Positions 43,248 to 49,504 of a stretch of DNA of 64,000 bases are shown here, piece after piece. The position numbers and the translations under genes were made by a program. Each line of letters opens with the position of its first letter. The stretch's first letter is position 1. A model generated the notes under the pieces. That model had not been told where the DNA came from. It saw only the letters and a list, made by a program, of their open reading frames with translations, and searched no databases. The DNA is from a virus. The stretch covers positions 1-64,000 of IMG/VR virus record IMGVR_UViG_3300022744_000028; one strand, given 5' to 3'.

Positions 43248-43279
43248 GTAATACCCGACCAGATTGTAAGCTCATTCAA

Positions 43280-43711
43280 TTAGTAGTTGTCATCCTCATC
43301 ATCTTCGTCTACGGGATTTGTTTCGATCGCAACACGGCCAAATTGAATTGTCCCATTCCACTTGCCGCCGCGGCCACAATCCGCACGGCCGCCGCCTGTG
43401 ACGAAATCAGTCTCGAATTCGTGGATTGCGCCAAGAGATTCGATGTTCTCGTACTTCTCTGCACGAATGTCTTCCACACGAATACAGCCGATCAAACCTG
43501 CGTCTACGCTATATTCGTTGCCATATTGGTCGTAGTATCCACCATCGCCCCAGTATGTGCCATATGTTGCGAACTTGCGGCCATCAGGCAGTTCAAACTC
43601 ACCATCGAGGCAATTGTGGCCTGCGATTGTGATATCACAAAACTGCTCCCACTCTGCATCTGTCATCACGTAGCACAGATCGCCAACATAATATTTGCCT
43701 GCTTGCATCAT
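43280..43711 (-). CDS. Conserved phage hypothetical protein, 143 residues
   Basis: From ATG 43711 behind AACAGGAGAAACTGAA. The start MMQAGKYYVGDLCYVMTDAE and later GTYWGDGGYYDQYGNEYSVD follow a family of small early phage proteins with the KYYVGDLCYV opening. The middle is beta-rich and the C-terminus is strongly acidic (NPVDEDDEDDNY). Function unknown. Unit with its own promoter at 43744-43772. Confidence 0.68.
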   Translation of the reverse strand: MMQAGKYYVGDLCYVMTDAEWEQFCDITIAGHNCLDGEFELPDGRKFATYGTYWGDGGYYDQYGNEYSVDAGLIGCIRVEDIRAEKYENIESLGAIHEFETDFVTGGGRADCGRGGKWNGTIQFGRVAIETNPVDEDDEDDNY

Positions 43712-43743
43712 TTCAGTTTCTCCTGTTGTTGAATGATGACTCA

Positions 43744-43772
43744 ATTATATGCCCAATCTCACAACTGGGCAA
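43744..43772 (-). promoter_or_regulatory. Sigma-70-like promoter
   Basis: TTGCCC (43772-43767), 17 bp, TATAAT (43749-43744), reading to the 143-residue gene. Confidence 0.75.
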
Positions 43773-43796
43773 CGAGTAACCTTCTACTCTGTCAGG

Positions 43797-43949
43797 TTAT
43801 TCCTCGCTGGGGAGATCAGGCAATTTTGCTTCGTGCATCACGGATTGAACTGTCTGAGCACGGACTTTCAGCTCTGCAGCGGCCATTGCGGCATTGACTT
43901 GCTGGGGCATCAGTTGACGTGCGGTGAAGAGGTCGAGTGGATTGTACAT
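43797..43949 (-). CDS. Hypothetical protein, 50 residues
   Basis: MYNPLDLFTARQLMPQQVNA then AMAAAELKVRAQTVQSVMHE is almost entirely helical and ends LPDLPSEE. CTAGGAGAAAACGC precedes ATG 43949. It stands as its own unit between two promoter modules. Function unknown. Confidence 0.65.
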   Translation of the reverse strand: MYNPLDLFTARQLMPQQVNAAMAAAELKVRAQTVQSVMHEAKLPDLPSEE

Positions 43950-43977
43950 GCGTTTTCTCCTAGTTGTTGATGTGCTG

Positions 43978-44005
43978 ATTATAGCACAGATTCAGTCTCA
44001 GTCAA
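43978..44005 (-). promoter_or_regulatory. Sigma-70-like promoter with adjacent stem-loop
   Basis: TTGACT (44005-44000), 16 bp, TATAAT (43983-43978). AATACCC/GGGTATT (44008-44014 and 44027-44033) is a seven-pair stem just upstream of the -35 box; it may also end transcription from the H1-like gene. Confidence 0.7.
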
Positions 44006-44049
44006 CAAATACCCCTCAATTAAGAAGGGTATTCAGCAACCGTTGACTT

Positions 44050-44457
44050 TTAGGCCTTGACCAAGTAGTAATACGTGTTGGCTTGTGCTGCAGACATGCT
44101 CAGCTTGGATTGGAACATCGCGAGGATCTTTTGACGACCAGCTTCTGGATTCTTCAACATGATTTCCAGAGCTTGTGCCTTCTTAGACACCTTCTTCGCT
44201 GCTTCCACTTTCGCTGCGGGCTTAGCCTTGACAGCCTTCTCAACTTTCGCTGGGGCAGCGGCCTTAGCTTTCGCTGGGGCTTTCACTTCTGCTTTCGCAG
44301 GGGCTTTTGCTTTAGCTGCGACCTTTGCTTTTGCTGTTTCTGCAGCTTTTGCGACGATCGCTTGAGCGACCTTCTCAGCTTTCGCTTTGACGGCTTTCGG
44401 TGCTGCAGCAGCTTTCACAGTTGCTTGGGCGATGGTGGCTTTGGTAGTTGCGTTCAT
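44050..44457 (-). CDS. Histone H1-like Lys/Ala-rich DNA-binding protein
   Basis: 135 residues from ATG 44457 (site CAAGGAGAAAACC). Residues about 1-90 are nearly all A, K, V, P and E with AKAKAPAKAEVKAPAKAKAA-type repeats, like the tail of eukaryotic H1 or bacterial Hc1/AlgP-type proteins. The last 45 residues form a compact domain ending SAAQANTYYYLVKA, shared with the protein at 41542-41949. It probably binds phage or host DNA non-specifically and may compact it or modulate transcription. Its GC content is higher than that of its neighbours because of the Ala codons. Confidence 0.7.
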   Translation of the reverse strand: MNATTKATIAQATVKAAAAPKAVKAKAEKVAQAIVAKAAETAKAKVAAKAKAPAKAEVKAPAKAKAAAPAKVEKAVKAKPAAKVEAAKKVSKKAQALEIMLKNPEAGRQKILAMFQSKLSMSAAQANTYYYLVKA

Positions 44458-44503
44458 GGTTTTCTCCTTGAGGTTGAACACTATTAAAAACTTGTGAAAT
44501 TCA

Positions 44504-44532
44504 ATTGTCTGTGAGATTGCCCTATTGGGCAA
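44504..44532 (-). promoter_or_regulatory. Sigma-70-like promoter
   Basis: TTGCCC (44532-44527), 17 bp, GACAAT (44509-44504), upstream of the H1-like gene. TTGCCCAATAGGGCAA is a short dyad over the -35 box. Confidence 0.7.
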
Positions 44533-44546
44533 CAGGTTTGGTCAAA

Positions 44547-44864
44547 TTATTGTGAGTCATATGCCAGTTGCAATTCCTCCTGTTCTATGGTAGGAAAACG
44601 AGATGTCACTTTGAAAAATGCATCTGGAAATTCGACGCCGTCAGCGACATAGCCGTTGAGCAGCTTCAATGCCTCATCAAAACGATCAGCCTCCAATTCC
44701 TCTTCAATCGCATCTTCTACTGCAGCACAGTAGGTGTGATATTCGACGTGAAAGGCGATTGGGTCGCACTTGCGCAAGATAGTCCCTTGCCCAAACTTCC
44801 GGCCGAGAACAGTGATTGCCTTATTCTCGTTTAGCAGCTCTTCAAATTCGTCCATGTTGATCAT
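44547..44864 (-). CDS. Hypothetical protein, 105 residues
   Basis: Acidic: MDEFEELLNENKAITVLGRK, then EDAIEEELEADRFDEALKLL. The first 50 residues have a beta-hairpin look and the rest is helical, ending in EQEELQLAYDSQ. AAAGGAGTGAAAG precedes ATG 44864. Not recognised. Unit under promoter 44892-44920. Confidence 0.65.
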   Translation of the reverse strand: MINMDEFEELLNENKAITVLGRKFGQGTILRKCDPIAFHVEYHTYCAAVEDAIEEELEADRFDEALKLLNGYVADGVEFPDAFFKVTSRFPTIEQEELQLAYDSQ

Positions 44865-44891
44865 CTTTCACTCCTTTGGTTGGATGTCTCA

Positions 44892-44920
44892 ATTCTCATC
44901 TCAGTTGGGCAATCGGTCAA
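44892..44920 (-). promoter_or_regulatory. Sigma-70-like promoter within a stem-loop
   Basis: TTGACC (44920-44915), 17 bp, GAGAAT (44897-44892). AGTTGGG/CCCAACT (44903-44909 and 44927-44933) would put the -35 box in the loop. Confidence 0.68.
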
Positions 44921-44944
44921 CGAATACCCAACTAAAAGAGACTG

Positions 44945-45169
44945 TTATTCCAAGATCACGACTTCCCGTGCAGACTCATCGATTTCGTCGCCGTCATCGA
45001 TCTTGTCCATTCGGTGGTATTCGCTGTACTTGACATACCCCTCAGAAACCATGTCGACTTTGGGAGCAACGACTGTGCGCCAGTAATCTCCGCTGCCATG
45101 TGCAAAGTGCACCTCAGCGTTCTGATTCATGTCTTTCAACTGCTCAATCAATTCTGCAACTGTCATCAT
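44945..45169 (-). CDS. Hypothetical protein, 74 residues
   Basis: From ATG 45169 (ATGATG, site AAAGGAGTAT). MMTVAELIEQLKDMNQNAEV then HFAHGSGDYWRTVVAPKVDM resembles short conserved phage proteins starting TVAELIEQLKxxxxxAEV, with a small alpha/beta layout. A similar opening appears in the protein at 54001-54210 (FITRLQELQYAGHGDLEVFY), so the two may be distant relatives. Function unknown. Confidence 0.68.
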   Translation of the reverse strand: MMTVAELIEQLKDMNQNAEVHFAHGSGDYWRTVVAPKVDMVSEGYVKYSEYHRMDKIDDGDEIDESAREVVILE

Positions 45170-45194
45170 ATACTCCTTTGTTTGTGATGACTCA

Positions 45195-45223
45195 ATTATC
45201 TGTGCAATTTGAGAGTTGGGCAA
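45195..45223 (-). promoter_or_regulatory. Sigma-70-like promoter with stem-loop
   Basis: TTGCCC (45223-45218), 17 bp, GATAAT (45200-45195). AGTTGGG/CCCAACT (45214-45220 and 45239-45245) overlaps the -35 box. GAGCTTAC precedes the stem on the minus strand at about 45257. Confidence 0.78.
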
Positions 45224-45263
45224 CTTCTTTTTCGAATACCCAACTGTCTCGTAAGCTCATTAA

Positions 45264-45473
45264 TTAGCCGTTGACTTCTGTCACATTATCAGGGTGGACA
45301 ACGATTGTGTCGATGAATGCATTGTGGTCTTCCGTCCACTTGCCTTGATCCATTCGCACAATGTACGCTGGGGACATCGTTGCGAAATGCGCTTGCTCGA
45401 AGAATCCGTGGCCGACGATTGTGTGCACGCCTTCCAGATTCTCCACTTGTACACGTTCTCCGATTTTAAGCAT
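45264..45473 (-). CDS. Hypothetical protein, 69 residues, small beta domain
   Basis: From ATG 45473 (site AGAGGAGAGCGAAG). MLKIGERVQVENLEGVHTIV then GHGFFEQAHFATMSPAYIVR reads like a KOW/SH3-type barrel. The start overlaps the gene upstream by eight bases. Function unknown. Confidence 0.65.
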   Translation of the reverse strand: MLKIGERVQVENLEGVHTIVGHGFFEQAHFATMSPAYIVRMDQGKWTEDHNAFIDTIVVHPDNVTEVNG

Positions 45474-45645
45474 CTTCGCTCTCCTCTTCAGTTGAAATGA
45501 AATAATCGTTGATTTCCGCAAATCGCTCGACATCGGATTCCATCATCCATTCGAGCAGATCTCTTGCCAGTTTCTCCCAGCTAACAGCTCCCGCCTCAGC
45601 CATGTCGATTAGCTGTGTGGATGCACGTCTTGCTTGATTACGCAT
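45466..45645 (-). CDS. Hypothetical protein, 59 residues
   Basis: ATG 45645 overlaps the stop of the 28-residue gene (ATGCGTAA), so I prefer it to the upstream GTG. MRNQARRASTQLIDMAEAGA then VSWEKLARDLLEWMMESDVE is helical, with an acidic end (STEEESEDA). Middle gene of a three-gene operon under promoter 45752-45779. Function unknown. Confidence 0.62.
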   Translation of the reverse strand: MRNQARRASTQLIDMAEAGAVSWEKLARDLLEWMMESDVERFAEINDYFISTEEESEDA

Positions 45646-45724
45646 AGTCCCACTCACTTTCCTGGTTTTCGTACAATTCGTGTTCTTCGCACAGAGCGAT
45701 CAATTCTTCCAATTCTGCATCCAT
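45638..45724 (-). CDS. Very small acidic protein, 28 residues
   Basis: MDAELEELIALCEEHELYEN then QESEWDYA, one amphipathic acidic helix. CAAGGAGTATCGAA precedes ATG 45724 and the stop overlaps the next start. It may work as a leader peptide or a small acidic protein. Confidence 0.55.
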   Translation of the reverse strand: MDAELEELIALCEEHELYENQESEWDYA

Positions 45725-45751
45725 TTCGATACTCCTTGTTGTGATGTGCCC

Positions 45752-45779
45752 ATTGTAACACATTTAAAATCTCAGTCAA
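45752..45779 (-). promoter_or_regulatory. Sigma-70-like promoter with adjacent stem-loop
   Basis: TTGACT (45779-45774), 16 bp, TACAAT (45757-45752). GAATGTCC/GGACATTC (45781-45788 and 45802-45809) is an eight-pair stem directly upstream of the -35 box. Confidence 0.7.
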
Positions 45780-45824
45780 CGAATGTCCCTCTCTTTTTGA
45801 AGGACATTCAGTAACCGTTGACTT

Positions 45825-46166
45825 TTATGTAATTACAGCGTACACATCATCGACGAATTCTTTTGTGAAATTCACTTTACGGACTTCGATGTTGACTTTT
45901 TGGATTTCAGCGTGTACGGCGTCTCGGAATTCTGTTACAAAATCTGTAAACATATCCGCAGCGGCGTCTTTTGAATATTGCATCACTTTATCGACGTCCG
46001 CGAACGTGTTGTATTCGCCGGGGAAATCGGAAATCATTTCGATATGTCCCTCCGCAGAAGACGCGACCAATTGCCGAGCGAGAGCGGCGATTAGATGTTT
46101 GTCGTACAAAACTTTTTGCAAATTTCCCGAGTGAACGGTTGCGAGCGCTGGTGCGATTTCAATCAT
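45825..46166 (-). CDS. Hypothetical protein, 113 residues
   Basis: From ATG 46166 (site AAAGGAGTTTAAC). MIEIAPALATVHSGNLQKVL then YDKHLIAALARQLVASSAEG, followed by a mostly helical C-terminal half (VTEFRDAVHAEIQKVNIEVR). Soluble, weakly acidic. Single-gene unit under promoter 46196-46224. Not recognised. Confidence 0.65.
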   Translation of the reverse strand: MIEIAPALATVHSGNLQKVLYDKHLIAALARQLVASSAEGHIEMISDFPGEYNTFADVDKVMQYSKDAAADMFTDFVTEFRDAVHAEIQKVNIEVRKVNFTKEFVDDVYAVIT

Positions 46167-46195
46167 GTTAAACTCCTTTGTTGATTGATGAGTCA

Positions 46196-46224
46196 ATTAT
46201 CTGTGAGATTTCGGATTTGTGCAA
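46196..46224 (-). promoter_or_regulatory. Sigma-70-like promoter
   Basis: TTGCAC (46224-46219), 17 bp, GATAAT (46201-46196). GAGCTTAC box at about 46260 after the upstream gene. Confidence 0.72.
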
Positions 46225-46282
46225 CATGCGCAAATAATATCAGCCTGTTTTGTAAGCTCATTATTTGCGCTGTTGACTTTTC

Positions 46283-46639
46283 TCAATAATTGCTGTATCC
46301 AAGCGCCCACATCGATGCACGGAATGGCTCTGGTGAAATATCGCCGAGCAAATAGATTCGATGCTTCAATTCTTCCGTGCAGTAATTTTCGAACACAGAA
46401 TAGGCATCTGAAATGTCTTCCAGCTCGTTCACCGCAGCGACAAACTCTTTCACGCTTGTGTATTGTGGAAAGAATGGATTTTGTGCCTCTGCTTCGCTGC
46501 GGAATTCATCTTCAAGATCGTCGATCAAATCCATACAGCATTGTGCACTGGCAATCAAACCATGCTCTTGCAAGTCTGCATTGATTTGATCTAACTGCTC
46601 TAAAATCTCGTCTGCACGCTCTCTTGTGATTTTCGCCAT
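46283..46639 (-). CDS. Hypothetical protein, 118 residues
   Basis: MAKITRERADEILEQLDQIN then ADLQEHGLIASAQCCMDLID opens a helical, acidic protein; the end, FRASMWALGYSNY, is aromatic. AACAGGAGAGCTATT precedes ATG 46639. Single-gene unit under promoter 46668-46695. Not recognised. Confidence 0.65.
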   Translation of the reverse strand: MAKITRERADEILEQLDQINADLQEHGLIASAQCCMDLIDDLEDEFRSEAEAQNPFFPQYTSVKEFVAAVNELEDISDAYSVFENYCTEELKHRIYLLGDISPEPFRASMWALGYSNY

Positions 46640-46667
46640 AATAGCTCTCCTGTTAAGTGATCTGTGA

Positions 46668-46695
46668 ATTATCTCACAAAATTCTGGTTGGGCAA
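46668..46695 (-). promoter_or_regulatory. Sigma-70-like promoter
   Basis: TTGCCC (46695-46690), 16 bp, GATAAT (46673-46668). GGTTGGG/CCCGACC (46686-46692 and 46709-46715) can pair over the -35 box with one mismatch. Confidence 0.72.
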
Positions 46696-46738
46696 CAGTT
46701 ATTTGAATACCCGACCTGAGTGTAAGCTTGCTGTTGAC

Positions 46739-47005
46739 TTATTGCTTGAAATTCGTGTAAACAATGCCGGTGATGATTACGTTTCCGAAATATGGACATT
46801 TGGAAACAAACGTGGCAGCCCAGTTATCACCATGATTGATTAGCGATTTTAGTTCCCAAAACTGAATTTCAGCGTCGATGTCCATTTGAGCGATATGTTT
46901 GTTGAATGCCATTTCGAATGAATTGACAGACATATTATCGACGCGAATTGTGAAAAAATCAGATTCACCTGTGCCAGAATCGGTGTAGCAGTATTTGACT
47001 AACAT
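46739..47005 (-). CDS. Hypothetical protein, 88 residues
   Basis: From ATG 47005 (site CAGGAGAATGAT). MLVKYCYTDSGTGESDFFTI then RVDNMSVNSFEMAFNKHIAQ is beta-rich, with the conserved-looking HGDNWAATFVSKCPYFGNVI later. Single-gene unit under promoter 47029-47057. Function unknown. Confidence 0.65.
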   Translation of the reverse strand: MLVKYCYTDSGTGESDFFTIRVDNMSVNSFEMAFNKHIAQMDIDAEIQFWELKSLINHGDNWAATFVSKCPYFGNVIITGIVYTNFKQ

Positions 47006-47028
47006 ATCATTCTCCTGTTGAAAAAGCA

Positions 47029-47057
47029 ATCATCGCACAGAATTGAGAGTTGGTCAA
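47029..47057 (-). promoter_or_regulatory. Sigma-70-like promoter in a stem-loop
   Basis: TTGACC (47057-47052), 17 bp, GATGAT (47034-47029). GAGTTGGT/ACCAACTC (47047-47054 and 47064-47071) overlaps the -35 box. TAAGCTTAC precedes. Confidence 0.7.
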
Positions 47058-47081
47058 CTAATAACCAACTCCCACGTAAGC

Positions 47082-47303
47082 TTACTCAATCCAATAACTA
47101 TAGCCTTCTTCACCAGACTGAGCCATTTGTTTCCACTCCTCAAAATATTCGAACATATCCTCATCATCCTGTTCTTCAAAAATGAGAATTCCTTCGCACT
47201 TTGCAAACTCATTTCCACGTTTTAGCACAACATCTACAGTAGAGCCACTTGTATATGCGTCTTGATAAAATCCACCATCTTCCACAGAAACAACTTCAAT
47301 CAT
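47082..47303 (-). CDS. Hypothetical acidic protein, 73 residues
   Basis: MIEVVSVEDGGFYQDAYTSG then STVDVVLKRGNEFAKCEGIL starts with beta strands; the second half is acidic (FEEQDDEDMFEYFEEWKQMA) and ends YSYWIE. CAAGGAGTAAGAC precedes ATG 47303. It starts four bases after the stop of the 56-residue gene and shares its promoter. Confidence 0.65.
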   Translation of the reverse strand: MIEVVSVEDGGFYQDAYTSGSTVDVVLKRGNEFAKCEGILIFEEQDDEDMFEYFEEWKQMAQSGEEGYSYWIE

Positions 47304-47306
47304 GTC

Positions 47307-47477
47307 TTACTCCTTGATACTTTTGTTTTCAATTACCACATACTCTTCGAACTTATAGGAAATGAAATGATCATTTTCTGTAATCTCCTCACACCCCTCA
47401 ATCTGCTCAATATACTCATCATATGACAGTTCAGCACATTCCCCATTATACAACTCAATCGACAAGTACTTTGACAT
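47307..47477 (-). CDS. Hypothetical acidic protein, 56 residues
   Basis: MSKYLSIELYNGECAELSYD then EYIEQIEGCEEITENDHFIS, acidic, alpha/beta. ACAGGAGAATGTAA precedes ATG 47477; a nearer ATG in the ribosome-site region is followed at once by a stop. It is the first gene after the repeat-rich gap. Function unknown. Confidence 0.65.
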   Translation of the reverse strand: MSKYLSIELYNGECAELSYDEYIEQIEGCEEITENDHFISYKFEEYVVIENKSIKE

Positions 47478-47502
47478 TTACATTCTCCTGTTGAAAGATT
47501 TC

Positions 47503-47530
47503 ATTATCCCACAAAGTCACAAACAGACAA
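47503..47530 (-). promoter_or_regulatory. Sigma-70-like promoter
   Basis: TTGTCT (47530-47525), 16 bp, GATAAT (47508-47503). The -35 box is the weakest of the series. Confidence 0.55.
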
Positions 47531-47752
47531 CAGTACCAGACTGGATTGTAAGCATATTCCAAAATCAGTTGCCAAATCCAAAATTCGATGTATAATAGGG
47601 GCATGCGTTCGAACAGGCAGACTGGGGATGGACGGCAAGAGCGGACAACAGCAATTTACAGCAAACTTCAGGATCTTCCCACTACCCATTCTACACCATT
47701 CCAAACAGAAGTCAACAGTACCCAACTGAAATGTAAGCTTATTTGTGAGCTG

Positions 47753-47781
47753 TTGACTTGTGAGCTTTGTTCTGGTATAAT
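47753..47781 (+). promoter_or_regulatory. Strong sigma-70-like promoter on the plus strand
   Basis: TTGACT (47753-47758), 17 bp, TATAAT (47776-47781): near-consensus, reading away from the minus-strand genes into the repeat region. The first ATG after it (47786) opens a 44-codon frame, MSKTLHEENTHGYYVLTFTL and on, ending at 47920, that runs through the repeats; it has no ribosome site and may not be used. Confidence 0.65.
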
Positions 47782-48396
47782 CGCGATGTCGAAAACTTTA
47801 CATGAGGAAAACACGCATGGCTATTATGTGCTAACTTTCACTCTGGAAACAAAAGTGCTACCTGGTTGGCAGGATAGTGCTATGGGCAATTGTAGCTACC
47901 CAAGTAGCTATTTTGGCTGATAGCACAGAATCGCTAGCAGGTTGGGCAGAAAGTGCTATGCGCCAAAATCGCCACCGAGTAGCACATTTTAGCCATAGAC
48001 CGAGTAGCACTTTCGTGGCACTTTGATCCAAAAAGTAGCACTTTCTAGCCAGTAGCACTTTAGTGCCATTGACACTTTTTAGCCATGGGCTATTCTGAGC
48101 TAGTGGCTATTTTGGCTGTAATCCTGGGCACTTTTGGGCTATGGCTATTTTGTGCTAGTGCGTAGAATGTGCTGCCCAATTACTGGAAACAAAAGTGTTA
48201 AGTGTGCAGTTGGGCAGTAGCACAAATTGCCCAGTTGACTTAGTGCGATGTTCTGCTGTACGAAATACTGTGACTGCTTAGTGTTGTGCTGCACAAATGG
48301 AGTGGGTGCTTAAGGCCACCTCTGCCTATACCTGCACACGGTTATATACGGCTGCTTGTGCTACTTTCCTACCTGTTGCCTTATATTGCTGTATAG

Positions 48397-48508
48397 TGTG
48401 CATATAAGTTTAAGACGGGGGTGTATAATGTGCATCTATATCTTCATTACCATTTTCCCCGCGTAATATTGTGCATACTAGTTTAAGACGGGGTATATTA
48501 TTCTGCAT
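48397..48508. repeat. Two 39-bp direct repeats, 73 bp apart
   Basis: TGTGCATATAAGTTTAAGAC (48397) and TGTGCATACTAGTTTAAGAC (48470) each continue with GGGG, a TATAAT-like or TATATTAT stretch and TGCAT, ending at 48435 and 48508. The 14-base core CATACTAGTTTAAG recurs at 41432-41445. Confidence 0.8.
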
Positions 48509-48588
48509 AATGGTATACGCTTCTCTCCCACAGAATATACGTAAATTCTATATACAAGGATTAACATACTTGTACTAGGATTAATTAA

Positions 48589-49113
48589 ATGATAAACGTA
48601 TACTTACGGGATAGAACGCTTATAGCGCATGATAAAGGCGATAAACTTTTTACAACCGACCATGGACGCGGGTGGGAAAAGGTGTCTACTATCAAAGATT
48701 CCGCTAATTATGACACTGTAATTGAGCGGCTAGTCAAGCAATATAATGCTACTGAAGTAGTGAAGGAATGTACTACTAGAGCAAAGATTGGGTGGAAGTA
48801 TATGACTGAATCTCAGCGTGCTAGGACTATTAAAGCTCTTAAAGCTGTCCATACTGGCAAGGATGTCTCTGAGCAATCTAAGGCTAAGATGGCTGCTGCT
48901 AAGCGTGGGAGGGAGTCTAATGCTAAGGGAAGTAAGAAGTCTGCTATGAGTAAGACTTTAGTTAGTATTGCTAGAATGGGCAATTCTACTGTTACTGGCC
49001 TTACATGGTGTCATTGTCCTAAGACTGGAAAAGAAGGACGAAAGCGCGAATTGCCAGTCGGATGGGCTTGGGGGAGAAGTCCAGAAGTTAAGGACTATTT
49101 GAGAAGATACTAG
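48589..49113 (+). CDS. Homing-endonuclease-like DNA-binding protein
   Basis: 174 residues. The centre has NUMOD3-like helices: HTGKDVSEQSKAKMAAAKRG then RESNAKGSKKSAMSKTLVSI. The end, TGLTWCHCPKTGKEGRKREL then PVGWAWGRSPE, has the CHC-PxTG...PxGW pattern seen at the C-terminus of several phage-encoded endonuclease-like proteins. No clear catalytic core is visible, so it may be a remnant or an uncommon type. The codon choice (many GCT and AAG with T/A third bases) differs from that of neighbours. Plus strand, directly after the repeat region. Confidence 0.6.
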   Translation: MINVYLRDRTLIAHDKGDKLFTTDHGRGWEKVSTIKDSANYDTVIERLVKQYNATEVVKECTTRAKIGWKYMTESQRARTIKALKAVHTGKDVSEQSKAKMAAAKRGRESNAKGSKKSAMSKTLVSIARMGNSTVTGLTWCHCPKTGKEGRKRELPVGWAWGRSPEVKDYLRRY

Positions 49114-49322
49114 AGTCCAAAGTGCTTATTTGCTACAGCAACACCTTCGTCTACATCAGCATAATGAAGGACGATATTGCCATATTCACGAGCTAGTGCT
49201 TGAGCGAATTTCTCAGCAAATACATTCGGAATATACATCCTATGAATGTCTCCGTCTGGGTCATTGGCACTATCTGATTCAATGATTGCATTGACCATTA
49301 ACGATCTGATTCGCTCATTCAT
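49110..49322 (-). CDS. HFG-family paralogue, 70 residues
   Basis: MNERIRSLMVNAIIESDSAN then VFAEKFAQALAREYGNIVLH and final ANKHFGL. Shares the MNERI start, the KFA(E/Q) helix and the HFG end with its relatives, but ECxxI of the helix is replaced by EYGNI. Its end overlaps the convergent homing-endonuclease-like gene by four bases. Function unknown for all members. Confidence 0.65.
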   Translation of the reverse strand: MNERIRSLMVNAIIESDSANDPDGDIHRMYIPNVFAEKFAQALAREYGNIVLHYADVDEGVAVANKHFGL

Positions 49323-49504
49323 ACGTTACCCAATCCTACTCTGGAATACCCCGTCTTAGCGTGAATCTCTTTTCTATCAGGTCTTTCAGCGAATCTTCTC
49401 ACACCGGCCATATATCCTGCAATATACGCTTCCCAGTGAAGAGTTTCCTTATCTGGTTCTCTCTCGAAATCCTTACGAATTCGCTCCATCATTTCAGGTG
49501 TCAT
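49319..49504 (-). CDS. Hypothetical protein, 61 residues
   Basis: MTPEMMERIRKDFEREPDKE then TLHWEAYIAGYMAGVRRFAE, helical with AGYMAG turn, basic end. Overlaps both neighbours by four bases. The WEAYIAGYMAG motif is like the N-terminal YxxGYxxG element of the protein at 53675. Function unknown. Confidence 0.62.
   Translation of the reverse strand: MTPEMMERIRKDFEREPDKETLHWEAYIAGYMAGVRRFAERPDRKEIHAKTGYSRVGLGNV

Larger units (their letters stand above)
47531..48588. repeat. Repeat-rich region without a convincing gene
   Basis: About 1.05 kb. From 47816 to 48245 the strings TAGCAC/GTGCTA and their variants occur at least fifteen times in both orientations, with GGCTATTTTG and GTAGCACTTT as commonest extensions. 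CTGGAAACAAAAGTG occurs twice (47842 and 48183, approximate starts). CATGGGCTATTCTG and GCTAGTGGCTATTTTG (48084-48114) recur near 41.2 kb. Two 39-base direct repeats follow at 48397-48435 and 48470-48508. Possible origin, recombination site or non-coding RNA template. Confidence 0.75.

Noticed and set aside
44083-44487. 134-codon Cys/Phe-rich plus-strand frame opposite the H1-like gene
   Set aside because: Antisense artefact of Lys/Ala repeats; composition is not protein-like.
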